Counted from the stretch's first letter, positions 22,354-32,620 are shown. The stretch is DNA of 64,000 nucleotides from Pseudoips prasinana (GCA_951640165.1 OX621241.1:4164001-4228000); one strand, 5' to 3'. Translations and numbers: made by a program. The notes: generated by a model from the letters alone, not told the origin.

Positions 22354-22436
22354 TTCATCATGATCATCATCATATCAGCTGAAAGACGTCCACTGCTGGA
22401 CCAAGGCCTGCCCCAAAGATCTCCACAATTGCCTTT
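22354..22436 (-). mobile_element. RTE-like LINE 3' end
   Basis: 'catcatatcagctgaaagac', 'gtccactgctggaccaagg', 'aaagatctccacaattgcc', truncated. Confidence 0.6.
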
Positions 22437-22439
22437 GCA

Positions 22440-23105
22440 TTTACCTTTAGTTTATCTTGGACCTTATAAACATTTTTTATATTTTTGTGTATATTTATCC
22501 GTGTGTATATTTATACTTTCTTTGTAAATATATACATACAACACACAAAAAAGACTCAAACAAATAAACATGTTCAGGGACACAAAATGTATTGTGCGAA
22601 GATCAAACCCGCAACCTGTCGATTAGAAGGGCAGGTCAATATCAACTTATTACTGACTACATCTATAAAAACTCAGTTGATAGTTCAACAAGCTTCTATA
22701 GATGTAATGAAATATATCTAGAACTATACATATCGACAATTACTCACTAACGAGTCTGTCACGGGCGGTCATCAATTACATCGATAAATAATTTCTCATC
22801 TCTATCCCCATCTTATCAACAACCGCGTTGTATTTCACAAGCGCCATTGTAATCGACGGTGACTTCTGTAAACAATTTAAAGCTGCTTTTTCTTATCGGC
22901 CACTTTCTATATCTATATGTATACCGTTATCATTGTTATAAATTTATCATCCTGATTGCTGAGATCGTCAATATTTGAGGATGTACTTACATTTTGAGCT
23001 TGTTTATGAGATGGAATGTGGTAAATATACCTATGTATTGAATGTGTGGTGCGTCAATTCATACGATTCATTTTCAAGGAAATATATATTTGTATTGCAT
23101 TTTGT
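22440..23105. other. Unassigned AT-rich stretch
   Basis: A tRNA-like trace 'gaagatcaaacccgcaacct' near 22600 hints at a decayed SINE. Nothing firmer. Confidence 0.35.
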
Positions 23106-23109
23106 GAAG

Positions 23110-23178
23110 ATGTCGCTCTACGTCTTTGGCGAGGCCGTGGTCCAGCAGTGGACGTCATTAAGCTGACATGATGATGAG
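23110..23178 (+). mobile_element. RTE-like LINE 3' end, very short
   Basis: 'gcgaggccgtggtccagcag', 'tggacgtcattaagctgaca', then TGATGATGAG. Confidence 0.55.
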
Positions 23179-23179
23179 A

Positions 23180-23880
23180 AATTAAGGGAAACTAACTATA
23201 GAGTGCCCAAGTACACCTACGCATATTATGAGAAAATAAGCACAATTTTATAGTCATCTAAACTCGAACAAGGACTGAACGATAATCTGTCTGTGACACG
23301 TTCATTACTCTCTGTTAGAACTAGCGACAAGACACATGATGTCCATTTAGCTACACGTTACACGCAGCGGTAGCAGACTCCCGGCTTTTACAAATAAATC
23401 ATGAACTCGAGCGCTGGTTTTGTTCTTGCGCGGGAGTGTCTAAGCGACATCAAAAAAGGGCTGTCTGTTTTTGCGCATGATTTCTCATGAGTTTGTGACC
23501 GTTTTAGGTAATCTATGAGTTTTCTAATGCATAAGGATAAGTTCAAGATGTTATTAAAAGGATCCTTTGTATGAAATAATTAAATTAATTCAGCACTTGG
23601 GCATTTATACACTTGTACTTGTCAGTAGGTATATAAATAACATTGATATATATTAAAGTATATAGATTTGGACTAGTCCGTCCGTGCGATCTGTATCAAA
23701 ACATAAAATATTCAGTAATCCTTAGATAAATAACAAGTTCATAAGGTACTATTTTTAAATTTAGTTATTTTTTATTAGAAATTAAAGATACCGAGCCATT
23801 TCCCAACGCCGAAGGCTCTCAACCAGTAACTTAAGCGACAAATATTTGAGAAAACCCTTAATTTAGTATATTCAAGTCCT
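23180..23880. other. Unassigned stretch; one fragment recurs at 56395
   Basis: 'atctgtctgtgacacgttca' and 'tctgttagaactagcgacaa' (about 23290-23335) recur at 56400-56453, so at least part is an uncharacterised repeat. Confidence 0.4.
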
Positions 23881-23909
23881 AATATAATTCCTGTTGTAAT
23901 CACAATGGC

Positions 23910-23985
23910 CTCTGCATTTTTCAGGCTCTGCCTAGTTTGGTATCAGATGGCAGTGTGTTAGTTGTCTCAAGATATTTATTAATTT
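23910..23985 (+). mobile_element. SINE-B 3' fragment
   Basis: 'caggctctgcctagtttggt', 'atcagatggcagtgtgttag', 'tctcaagatatttatt'. Confidence 0.6.
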
Positions 23986-24522
23986 ATTTTATTTATTTAT
24001 TTCAAAAAATAATCAGTGAATAAAATAATCTTAAAGATATAAGTACCAGCAACAAGAAAGCTACGTAATAGTAGATATTAACTGCCACACAATGTCGGAA
24101 AGCCATATTACCGTATGAACTGTCAAAACAATGAATGTCAGTTGCTCATGAGCCGGTCGGATAAATCGCGATGCGCGTGCGCAGTAGCTGTCATGACTTC
24201 ATGTACTACAATGCTGATCGTGAGCCAACATTGCTACTGTGAAGACACGAAGCGGTTGAGCACTATTTAAGGAGAGCTAAACCTAAAGGAGAGTTATTCT
24301 GATGAATGTCTACCATATACCATGTTTGTCAGTAGCTACCACGTCAAGCACTGCACGGTAGGGAAAAAAATATTGAAAGTTTTTAGTGATAAAATATATG
24401 TGACTATGTTTTTTTTGTACATTATACACGTCTTCGTCAAAGGCGGTCTTAATGCCTAAGGCTATTTCTCCCAGTCAGTCTAATTGCGAAAAAAAATCAC
24501 GTCTCCGGAAAATTACTTACTT

Positions 24523-24572
24523 ACCGTATGGGCAGTGGTTACCCTAGTATCAGAATTGTTCAAGCATAACCA
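24523..24572 (-). mobile_element. 5S-derived SINE-E tail fragment
   Basis: 'cgtatgggcagtggttaccc' and 'tatcagaattgttcaagc' only. Confidence 0.5.
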
Positions 24573-24639
24573 GGCTTAACCGGACCGAAAAGGACCGAAG
24601 AATCCGGACAATAGATGCTAGTGGTAACCCAAGCCGTCT

Positions 24640-24870
24640 GACAAATAAATCTGAAAAATAATTAACACGCACCAGAAGGTTTCATGTTTGAACCTCGGCT
24701 AAGAGCGTATATTGAGATACACCTATGAGTCATTTTAGGGACATCTTATGAAACTGTCGCTCTACGTTAATACGCAAAGACGCAGGCCTCTCTTCCGATT
24801 GAGGATAGGAGAAGGCATTTTATCATTTCAATTGCAATGATCATAGAAACCGCTGGCGGTGGCAACGCTC
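24640..24870 (+). repeat. Repeat O, host of the Harbinger-like MITE
   Basis: 'gtttgaacctcggctaagag', 'gaaactgtcgctctacgtta', 'ttccgattgaggatagg' recur at 16480, 39385 and 45800. The MITE at 24874 lands in or beside it at a TTA. Confidence 0.42.
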
Positions 24871-25024
24871 TTAGGCTGAGATCTATAGAGCGTACTTAGA
24901 CTTTGCTCAGACTTTACTTAGACAGAAGTTAATGCATGTGACGAAATTACAATTGGTGTTTTGACTTTGTCTGTCTTAGCTTATGCTAAGCATAATCTTA
25001 ACTTCAAAAAGTCTATAAATACCA

Positions 25025-26390
25025 TGTACTGCCGCTTCCTAAAACCATAAATCCTTCTTCCTTCTCTCACTACCGTCCAATTTCAATTCTTCCTTTCCTA
25101 TCTAAAATCCTAGAGAGCATTGTGCATAAGCAATTGTCTCATTACCTCTGTACTCACAACCTTTTAAGTCCTTTCCAGTCCGGTTTCCGTCCTGGCCACA
25201 GCACTGTCACTGCACTTGTGAAAATCACAGACGATATTCGCTTGGCTATGGAACAGAAGCTACTCACTGTCTTAGTACTACTGGATTTTAGCAGTGCTTT
25301 TAATTCAGTGGACTTTGACATCCTGCTTGGTATCCTTTCCTCCCTGAATGTCTCGGCTCCTGTAATTGCGTGGTTCGACTCATATCTTCGAGGGCGCTCA
25401 CAGTCTGTACACGCTGAAGAGTCTTTCTCTCAGTGGTGTGATCTTACTGCGGGTGTGCCTCAAGGTGGCGTACTATCTCCTCTTCTATTCTCCGTTTTTA
25501 TAAACGCAATCACTAAAATCTTAACTTCTAACTATCATCTCTATGCAGACGACTTGCAGTTATATCGGCACTTCAAAGGAATTGAAACTACGGAAGCTAT
25601 TTCTGCCATCAATAATGATCTTGAAAACATTAGCAAGTGGGCAAAATCTTTCGGCCTCCTGGTCAATCCCTCAAAATCACAAGCTCTCATTATTGGTGGC
25701 AGACACATGTTAAACACTTTAAATTTTTCAGCCATTCCTCCTGTTCTTTTCGATGATGTGCCGATACCTTATACAAAATTTGCCAAAAATTTAGGTGTTT
25801 TAATCAATTGTAACCTTTCGTGGAACAATCACGTTGCAGAAGTAAGCAGGAGAGTATACTGTTCGTTTCAATCCATCAAACGTCTCCAAAAATTCTTACC
25901 GTTTCAGACTAAAGTCACTCTCGCTCAATCGCTTTTACTCCCTCTTCTCGACTATGCTGATGTCTGTTTCCTTGATGCAACAGAAGAACTTGTAGATAAG
26001 CTCGAACGCCTGCAGAACCTATGCATCCGCTTCATTTTCGGCCTACGGAAGTACGACCACGTGTCGCAGTTCCGGTTGCAATTGAAGTGGCTGCCTATTC
26101 GGCAGCGTCGGGACTGTCATATTCTTAATCTACTTTTTTCCATCCTTCATAACCCTGTTGCTCCCATCTATCTCCGTGAACGCTTTGAGTATCTGGTGCC
26201 CAGTGGCAAACCTTGTCGCACAGCTACATCTCTTCTTCTTAGGACTCCTTCCCATACTTCCAGCCGCTATAATGGTTCATTTACTGTACGCGCAGTACGC
26301 CTTTGGAATTCCTTACCACATTCCATACGTAATAGCTCGTCATTGAGTATTTTTAAGAGCAGAACTAAGAATCACTTCTTATCTCTGTAA
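25025..26390 (+). CDS. Reverse transcriptase, 5'-truncated LINE ORF2
   Basis: RNA-dependent DNA polymerase used by a non-LTR element to copy its RNA at the target site. The frame is open from the insertion junction (codon at 25026) to the stop at 26390, about 454 codons. It starts in the first RT motif, before 'HYRPISILP', then has GFRPGHST, LDFSSAF (first catalytic Asp), GVPQGGVLSPLLF and the catalytic YADD near 25542-25553. The C-terminal part has the 'KLERLQNLCIRFIFG' and 'LKWLPIRQRRD' patterns of CR1/L2/jockey-group elements. The endonuclease domain is absent and there is no promoter, so this copy should be dead as an autonomous element despite its intact frame. A GTG at 25122 is not a real start. 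The clade within the supergroup is uncertain. Confidence 0.85.
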
Positions 26391-26683
26391 CTTACGTATA
26401 TATAAGGTATGTAGGTTTATGTAGTTTATTAAATAGATATATATTTTTATAAGGTATAGTATGTAATTATTAGTGTGTATTTTATCAATATATTTACCCG
26501 ACAAGGTACTTTATTATAATAGTTTGTTGTACACTGCCTATACCCATAATTTTGAAAATCTCTCTTTCCTGATGGTTTGCTGGAAGAAAATTCAATAATG
26601 AATTAAGCTCGCCTATGTACATGCCTTTTCTTTTGTTACTTCTAACTTATGTATTTATTTTCTGTGTGCAATAAAGAATAGAA
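25025..26683 (+). mobile_element. 5'-truncated non-LTR retrotransposon (CR1/jockey supergroup)
   Basis: Bounded by the exact 11-bp direct repeat TATAAATACCA (25014-25024 and 26684-26694). The 3' UTR ends in AATAAA (26670-26675) and 'gaatagaa'. The 5' end lacks the endonuclease and the start of RT, as expected from incomplete reverse transcription. It interrupts the MITE at 24874-26868. Confidence 0.85.
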
Positions 26684-26899
26684 TATAAATACCAAAACAA
26701 AGTATAAGCTTAGCATACATTTAGCTAATTTTAGATTATGCTAAGCATAATCTTAACTTCAAAAAGTCTATAAATACCAAAACAAAGTATAAGCTTAGCA
26801 TACATTTAGCAAAGTTTTACGTAAGTAAAGTTTGAGCAAAGTCTAAGTACGCTCTATAGATCTCAGCCTTAGAGGTAGTACTCCCGGCCCGCGAGATTG

Positions 26900-27480
26900 A
26901 TATATCGGTACAATTGAAATTGGTCATGGAGGACCCTGGTGCACTAGCAACGCGTTAGTGGTAGAACTCCCGATATATATCTTTTTGTATAGTGACAATA
27001 GAGTCTAAGATAGTCTTGACTCTTTAATTAAGTGGTGATCCCGTCGTCTGGAATGTGTGAAGCCCAAGTAAAACGTATTGTATTCTCTTACGATCTAGGT
27101 TTTTAGAGCTTATCTGTTTGGAGGAAGTCAGCTACGTGGTGATCCATACCAGCGTACATTACTGTTCGATAATAAGCAATTATTCCCCCACTATCAAGGC
27201 ATAACAGTTATAAAAGAAATAGGCACAAACTGTTCTTGTAAGTGAACAGCTAAATTTATCTGGGACCAATAAATTTGCAACGAGCAGTGTCTACTCAACA
27301 GAGTTTAAATTAAATTCTGTTAAGTAGTCACTTATACAGAATAGTTGATACATTGATAGCATAAATAACTCTATTAATGAAGCTCGCTCTCAAATCGATA
27401 AGAAACGGAGCAGTCTGCACATTGCACAATAAGATAAAACCCAAGGTGACGGGTGCTGTCTACGACATGAAATAATTATG
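26900..27480. other. Unassigned stretch
   Basis: No family match or ORF seen between the MITE and the palindrome at 27485. Confidence 0.4.
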
Positions 27481-27484
27481 TAGA

Positions 27485-27570
27485 AATAGCAATTCACTTT
27501 TGATTCTAGACTCACTCAGACAAATATAGGTACCTATATTTGAGTCTAGAATCAAAAGTGAATTGCTATT
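27485..27570. repeat. 86-bp palindrome
   Basis: Two long arms read as reverse complements: AATAGCAATTCACTTTTGAT on the left pairs with its complement ending at 27570, centred on GGTACC near 27529. A 7-nt 'ctcagac' interrupts one arm. It would form a strong hairpin or cruciform and may be a foldback MITE. Confidence 0.75.
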
Positions 27571-27596
27571 GACGAAAGTAAGTTTCAATAAAGACA

Positions 27597-27832
27597 CGTG
27601 GTTGGTAAATGCTTGCCTTTCACGCCACATGTCGTGGGTTCGATTTCCACCCAGGACAGTTATTTGTGTCCATGAACAAGTCTGATTGGCCTGAGTCTAG
27701 GTGTAATTATTTATATAAGTATGTATTTACAAAAGAACAGTAGTATATCAGTTATCTGGTTTGCATGGTACAAGCTTAGCTTGGGATCAGATGACCGTGT
27801 GTGAATAATGTCCCAGGATATTTATTTATTAT
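27597..27832 (+). mobile_element. SINE-C copy, near full length
   Basis: tRNA-like head 'ggttggtaaatgcttgcc' and B-box GGGTTCGATTTCC, then 'gtctaggtgtaattatttat' and a 3' domain ending 'atgtcccaggatatttattt'. Confidence 0.75.
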
Positions 27833-27914
27833 TTACTCATATATTATTAACTGATGGGATAAAATAGCCGACACGACCGACAGCTTTACGCTGCTGTATA
27901 AATATCTCCACCAC

Positions 27915-27985
27915 ATCTTATTTGTCCTGCGTGTGGATCGTACCCGCGACCTCTAGCTTAGTCACTGACCACTAGACCGGTCAAC
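27915..27985 (-). mobile_element. SINE-B head fragment
   Basis: 'atttgtcctgcgtgtggatc', 'tagtcactgaccactagacc'. Only the promoter end of the family is present. Confidence 0.45.
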
Positions 27986-28059
27986 TATATAGTCACGCCA
28001 ACTTCATATGTATGTTGAACTATGTGTCTACTCTTATAAATGTAGAGCTCGGGGTATGG

Positions 28060-28375
28060 AACAACATTAAAAAAAAACTTGAGAGGTGTCAAGGGACACC
28101 CGGATGGAACGAAGTTATTTCTTATCATTTATTATGTACAAAAAACCAGTATACACTCAACAAAAATAATCGTCGCGACAACACACTGTTCAATGCGAAA
28201 TAGAAATGAAAATATCTGGCTTGCTTTCTATAAGAGAGAGAGAGAGAGAGAGACAGACAGAGAAACATGCGCACGCCGCACAGGTGCAAAAAGTGTCGTG
28301 ACAACTTTTCGTAAGATTTTTTTCCGTCTAGCCCCCTTTCACAACGCGCGATAAGGAACTTCGTTCCAAAACTTT
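28060..28375. repeat. MITE-like element with GGAACGAAGTT ends
   Basis: Inverted GGAACGAAGTT (about 28106) and AACTTCGTTCC (28358-28368) bracket a short body that includes a (GA)n run at 28232-28254. 'caagggacacccggatgg' and 'ctagccccctttcacaacgc' recall a common lepidopteran repeat. Confidence 0.45.
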
Positions 28376-28779
28376 TTTTCCACTCTGGTTATTTTTTGCG
28401 CACATATTATATAATTTATAAAGTAATAATCTGTAATAATATTATAGTAATTATATTATAGTAACCGTTGTTTATTAATTTAAAATAATATATATGCATT
28501 TTTAGCTACCTACTCAATTTGCATGTCACGAAGTGATCAACTGTAAAACGATCTGTTTATTGTAACTGTATTATTATATATCTGCCTTGCACCAAAGAAT
28601 ATTATTATTATAACATCATTGTATTTATAAAACAGTAATTCTACATAACATTAATTCACCTGCATCAGATGAGCGATGATCTCATGTTATGAGGGTAATG
28701 CTTTACTTTGTCACGACATCTATGCACGTGTGTCAGGAGTTACCGAGTTACTGTAGCAGTTCCAACTTATGTAAATAAA

Positions 28780-28996
28780 TTGGATATTTCTTTCGATTGA
28801 ACATAGCATATATGTGACCATGCTGTAAGCATTTATAATCGAAAATGGAGGAATCGGTTCAAAACATATAACCGATATGAAATTGGATATTTCTTTCGTT
28901 TGAACATAGCATATATGTGACCATGCTGTAAGAATTTCTAATCGAAAATGGTTCGAACAATGGAGGAATCGGTTCAAAACATATAACCGATATGAA
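28780..28996. repeat. Tandem duplication, 103-bp period
   Basis: TTGGATATTTCTTTCG starts at 28780 and again at 28883. Both units run through 'catatatgtgaccatgctgt' and end 'aaaacatataaccgatatga'. The second unit has about 13 extra bases ('ggttcgaacaatg'). Confidence 0.85.
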
Positions 28997-29324
28997 ATTT
29001 TGAAACTTAACTAGCCGACGGACAAGATTTCTTTCAAGGTGCGTGGTGAGTGTTTAAGCAATTTAAAAATATTCGATAAATTTACGGCTCGGCTTTTGAA
29101 TCTAGGATCTTATCATATGCCGTTGAACAAGTGATCCTTTTACCAAGGAGACAGCTAAAGTACTTAATTATACATTTTTGCTTCTAGTTCAAAGACAATG
29201 CCCGCACGAGGAATATAAATCCGTATATTGCTGAGGAAACATGCTATTTATGAACACAAAATTCAACCAGACTTAGAACTAGTAATATAACTTCTTGACC
29301 CTGAGCTAAGGAATTACATAAAAA

Positions 29325-29390
29325 AATCAAATGTTACGGCCCAACCCGGCATTTGAACCCAGGAACTTATCTGCCGTTGAAAACACGTGG
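29325..29390 (-). mobile_element. SINE-F head fragment
   Basis: 'ggcccaacccggcatttgaa' and 'cccaggaacttatctgcc' match the promoter end seen at 35310 and 53795. Confidence 0.45.
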
Positions 29391-29574
29391 TAGAGCTGGC
29401 GAGTTTTATATTAATAACACGCGATCTGGTAAGCATTTATTTATTATTATTTACTTCTATTATACAACTACAGATAGTTCTTAAAGCTAAGACATAGGCC
29501 CACAAAACTGTTTTAAACAGTTTGTCTGCTGTGGACTCAGATGAATCTCCTTGTAGTATCTATATATATATATA

Positions 29575-29778
29575 CTAGCTGTGCCCCGCGGTTTTACCCG
29601 CGTTAAACTTTATAAAATATGGCCTATGTGTTATCCTAACTATAAAAATTAGCCTATGTTCTTTCTCAGGGTCTAGACCATCTGTATACCAAATTTCATT
29701 CAAATCCGTTCAGTAGTTTTGGCGTGAAAGAGTAACAGACAGACAGAGTTACTTTCGCATTTATAATATTACTTAGGA
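29575..29778 (-). mobile_element. Helitron-like non-autonomous element
   Basis: On the minus strand it begins TCCTAAGTAATATTATAAAT and ends with hairpin CGCGGGTAAAACCGCG, then GGGCACAGCTAG followed by T. A 5' TC, a 3' hairpin a few bases before CTAG and an A/T insertion point are the Helitron signature. No RepHel coding sequence is present. Confidence 0.7.
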
Positions 29779-29804
29779 TAAATATATATATATATATATA
29801 TATA

Positions 29805-29850
29805 GACCGCTAGTATATATATATATATATATATATATATACTAGCGGTC
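29805..29850. repeat. (TA)n palindrome with CTAGCGGTC arms
   Basis: GACCGCTAG (29805-29813), an uninterrupted (TA)n core, then CTAGCGGTC (to 29850): a perfect 46-bp inverted repeat. A second TA run (29779-29804) lies just upstream. Confidence 0.85.
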
Positions 29851-29983
29851 CTTAGTGTCCTATCTCCATAATAATTACTGACTCGACGTCGTACTTACTA
29901 GTAGTAATCGACCTAGTGCCGTGATTGTGCGATACGAGTGCTAGGGTAAGCTCCTGATAAAGATAGCATATAAAGATACTCAC

Positions 29984-30150
29984 GTGGATCCTTATCGAAC
30001 TGCATAGGACTGCACCTATCCAGTGTCCGGACATTACCCTCGGAGCCGTAGTTCCGCTGGCCAGGCTCGCATCTGTACACCGCTCCCGGGCGGGATACGT
30101 TGTACTGGTACGCGGCGTACAACTGGTCTTCCGGCGCACCCACCAAGATC
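29984..30150 (-). CDS. Internal exon, integrin alpha-like beta-propeller segment
   Basis: A likely host-gene exon. On the minus strand a strong acceptor TTTGTTTCAG precedes 30150 and a consensus donor GTGAGTATC follows 29984, giving 167 bp with phase 2 upstream and phase 1 downstream. The 55 whole codons read ILVGAPEDQL, then RPGAVYRCEPG, then a second Cys and PMQFDKDP. 'VGAP....GAVYRC......C..FD' resembles the first FG-GAP blade of integrin alpha subunits, the extracellular ligand-binding propeller of the cell-adhesion receptor; the two Cys would be a disulfide pair. Insect alpha-PS proteins are the nearest type I recall. Neighbouring exons were not found, implying long introns on both sides. 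The family call is from memory; the splice structure is seen directly. Confidence 0.72.
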
Positions 30151-30159
30151 CTGAAACAA

Positions 30160-30845
30160 AAAAGTGGAGAATAAGTACCTATTGGAAGAAAAAAAATAGT
30201 GTTTCCTACACGCTTTCTTAGTTTAAAATAATAGTTAATAAAATATAGAAACCACCTAAAATTAAATTAAAATATAACAAAGCGTGGTCCTTTTGAAGAT
30301 ATTATAAAAATGATAATTTTATCTTATCTGTAAATAAAATCTAATTTTTTTAACAATTGACACCATGCACCCCAATTTTTTTTACAATATAATTAGATTA
30401 TTTTATTTTCCATTTTTTTTTTTGGATTTTCTATAAAAGCGTGTTATATTAGTTTTTTCTTTAACTACAATTTCATTTAACTCACATCACTATCTTGGGA
30501 CAAAGACACTACCAGTTATAGAGGAATAATAAATCGCTAAATCTGATTATCCTACTAAGGATAACGGGCTAACATTTTAAAATATTGAGTTGTGATCGGT
30601 CCGTGATAATTATTACAAATTTAGATTTAATCCACTGTTTTGAAGGAGGTCAAAATCATGTGTTTCCGTTACATACATACTAAGATACGAATAAGGCTAA
30701 TTAAAGCGTTATAAAAAATCCAGCCCATTCCACCAATTTCCTTGACAAATCCTTCTCAGTTCAGAGTGGCCGATTGTGGAAGAAGTAAAGAACACAACCA
30801 AACTCTTAAGTTCTATGGATTTGCAAGTGTGTAACAAAAATATAG
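30160..30845. other. Probable intron sequence, unassigned
   Basis: AT-rich sequence upstream of the integrin-like exon. No repeat or further exon identified. Confidence 0.4.
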
Positions 30846-30854
30846 CTAGAATAG

Positions 30855-31166
30855 CCTGCTGTGCCCCGCTGTTTTACTCGCGTTAAATTTTATAAATTGT
30901 CACAGCTCCTCCTCCGTAGGTGATAGCGTGATAATATGTAGCCTATATGTTAACCCGACCTCTTAGTAATATTCATGCAAAATTTGAAGTTAATCCATGC
31001 AGCACTTTTTGAGTTTAGCCCGGACATATATACAAACAAAACAGACGAAAATTCTAAAAGCTATATTTTTGGCTTTGATATCGAATGTATATCACGCCCC
31101 AAGTATCCTTTTTAAAAATATTCAATGTACAGTTTTCAGTTTCCTACGATTTTATATAAATATATA
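30855..31166 (-). mobile_element. Helitron-like element, degraded ends
   Basis: Reverse relative of 36604-36918: hairpin region 'ccgctgttttactcgcg', 'gtaggtgatagcgtgataat', 'ttaacccgacctcttagtaa', 'agtatcctttttaaaaatat'. The CTAG terminus has mutated. Confidence 0.6.
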
Positions 31167-31707
31167 GCGGCCCGGTACGTGCTTCGCTACGCTTTTAAGT
31201 ATTAGTACATATTGTTTGTATATGGGAGTATAGAAAGATGTTGATTTTATATGTATATGTGTGTATAGATAAGCACCTCTTGACATCAAAACTGATTGTT
31301 ACAGATCACTCGAACCATATTAGGACCACCTACAATACAACTGCCATACAAATATCTAAACGACAATAGCGTACGCATTCCCATACACCCATGGCACTCA
31401 TCAATATTCACCACACACCAGTCTCCATATCAGCAACAAAGTTATCACTCCATCACAAAACGGGTCAAACAGACGACGCTGGCAGGACGCCAGCACCAAA
31501 ATAGACCAGGGTTCAATCCCGGTCGGGTAACACGCCAAATCGTATTTCTATACAGTGACTCATTTGTGACGTGTGTTTGTGTGTGTGATGTCAGTGGGGT
31601 AATTTCATATGTATGAGGTGTTTATATTTTGAGTAATACTAATTATGTTAAGATACTGAGATGGCTGCTTATGTGGCGCTGTGATTAAGTTAGGTGATGG
31701 GAGATTT

Positions 31708-31730
31708 TTTCCGTAAGTTCCTTACGGAAA
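31708..31730. repeat. Short hairpin
   Basis: TTTCCGTAAG, a TTC loop, then CTTACGGAAA. No T-tract follows on either strand that would suggest a pol III or rho-like stop. Confidence 0.6.
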
Positions 31731-31913
31731 GCAACTCTCATCAAATATTAAAAATGAGAAAAAATTGTTCTCAAACAACAGAGAAATCTTTCAAACAAAA
31801 GAGAATTTAATATACAAACAAACAGAGCTTTGGTAAAATTCGTTCAAATCGCTTGCCTTATAGAAAATTCGTGCTCTTCAAATTTCTATGTTTTCTTTTC
31901 CACACAAGCCACA

Positions 31914-31956
31914 GCCATTTGCTCTCACTCGCCCGTAAGTGATAGGTGAGGTTAAG
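31914..31956 (+). mobile_element. 5S-derived SINE-E head fragment
   Basis: 'gctctcactcgcccgtaagt' and 'gataggtgaggttaag' stop at the TA where MITE-P is inserted. The rest of the SINE is missing. Confidence 0.5.
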
Positions 31957-31958
31957 TA

Positions 31959-32093
31959 CAGACGCCAGCACATCAAGCTACCCCAATCTGTCAAATTTCC
32001 CCAATTGAAAGTGAGCCTTATGCGTATGTGATAAAGTTGAAAATCTATAAAAGAAATTTGACAGATTGAGGTAGCTGGATTGGCTGGCGTCTG
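31959..32093. mobile_element. MITE-P copy 1 (135 bp, TA-flanked)
   Basis: Starts CAGACGCCAGCACATCAAGC and ends with the near reverse complement at 32093. TA on each side. Long inverted arms leave only a short loop; no coding capacity. TA target and CAG-start ends fit a Tc1/mariner-mobilised MITE. Confidence 0.8.
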
Positions 32094-32327
32094 TACCTAA
32101 ACATGATGTCGATAAAGTAAAGTAAATCATAATATTAATAAGAAAAGCAAAATCTTTATACCCCTATATAGGAAAATTGCGCGGACGGAGGAGTATAAAA
32201 TTCGGAACAGTTAAAGTTCATATAGAGATGGAATGTAGAGAGGTACTATTTTTATATAATAAGGATAAAAAGTAAACTATTTTATTTATAAAAAAAAGGT
32301 TACACACACTATCATGCTTTTGACCCA

Positions 32328-32620
32328 CTGACAAACAAGAGAAGAGATGCCAAAATGAGTCAAAACTAAGAGCAGATTAATTTAATTTGTCATTAATATC
32401 TATATTCTTTGACAATAGAACCTTAATGGTCGAATTACGAACAAGTGCGATCACTAAAACACACTCTTATTCTTTAGAAACACTGACAAACTGAGAAGAT
32501 ATGGCAAAATGAGTCTCAAAACTGAGAACAAATTAATATTATTTGTTATGTCAATAGTTTTTGACAATAGAACCTTTGTTCGAATTTCGAACAAGTTCTC
32601 TAGTATTAATCACACGATTT
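32328..32620. repeat. Diverged tandem duplication, about 150-bp period
   Basis: Units at about 32328-32460 and 32482-32620 share 'actgacaaac', 'aaaatgagtc', 'aaattaat...atttgt', 'tttgacaatagaacctt' and 'cgaa..acgaacaagt' in the same order. Confidence 0.6.

Larger units (their letters stand above)
24874..26868. mobile_element. Harbinger-like MITE carrying a nested LINE
   Basis: Terminal inverted repeats GGCTGAGATCTATAGAGCG..(about 35 bp matched) at 24874 and ending at 26868, flanked by TTA at 24871-24873 and 26869-26871. A TWA target with GG-start ends fits the PIF/Harbinger group. No transposase is left. An internal segment containing 'gctaagcataatcttaactt' occurs twice (about 24984 and 26740), and the LINE sits between the copies. 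Confidence 0.7.

Noticed and set aside
28232..28262. (GA)n run as a regulatory GAGA element
   Set aside because: It is a simple microsatellite inside a MITE-like repeat, with no gene nearby to regulate.
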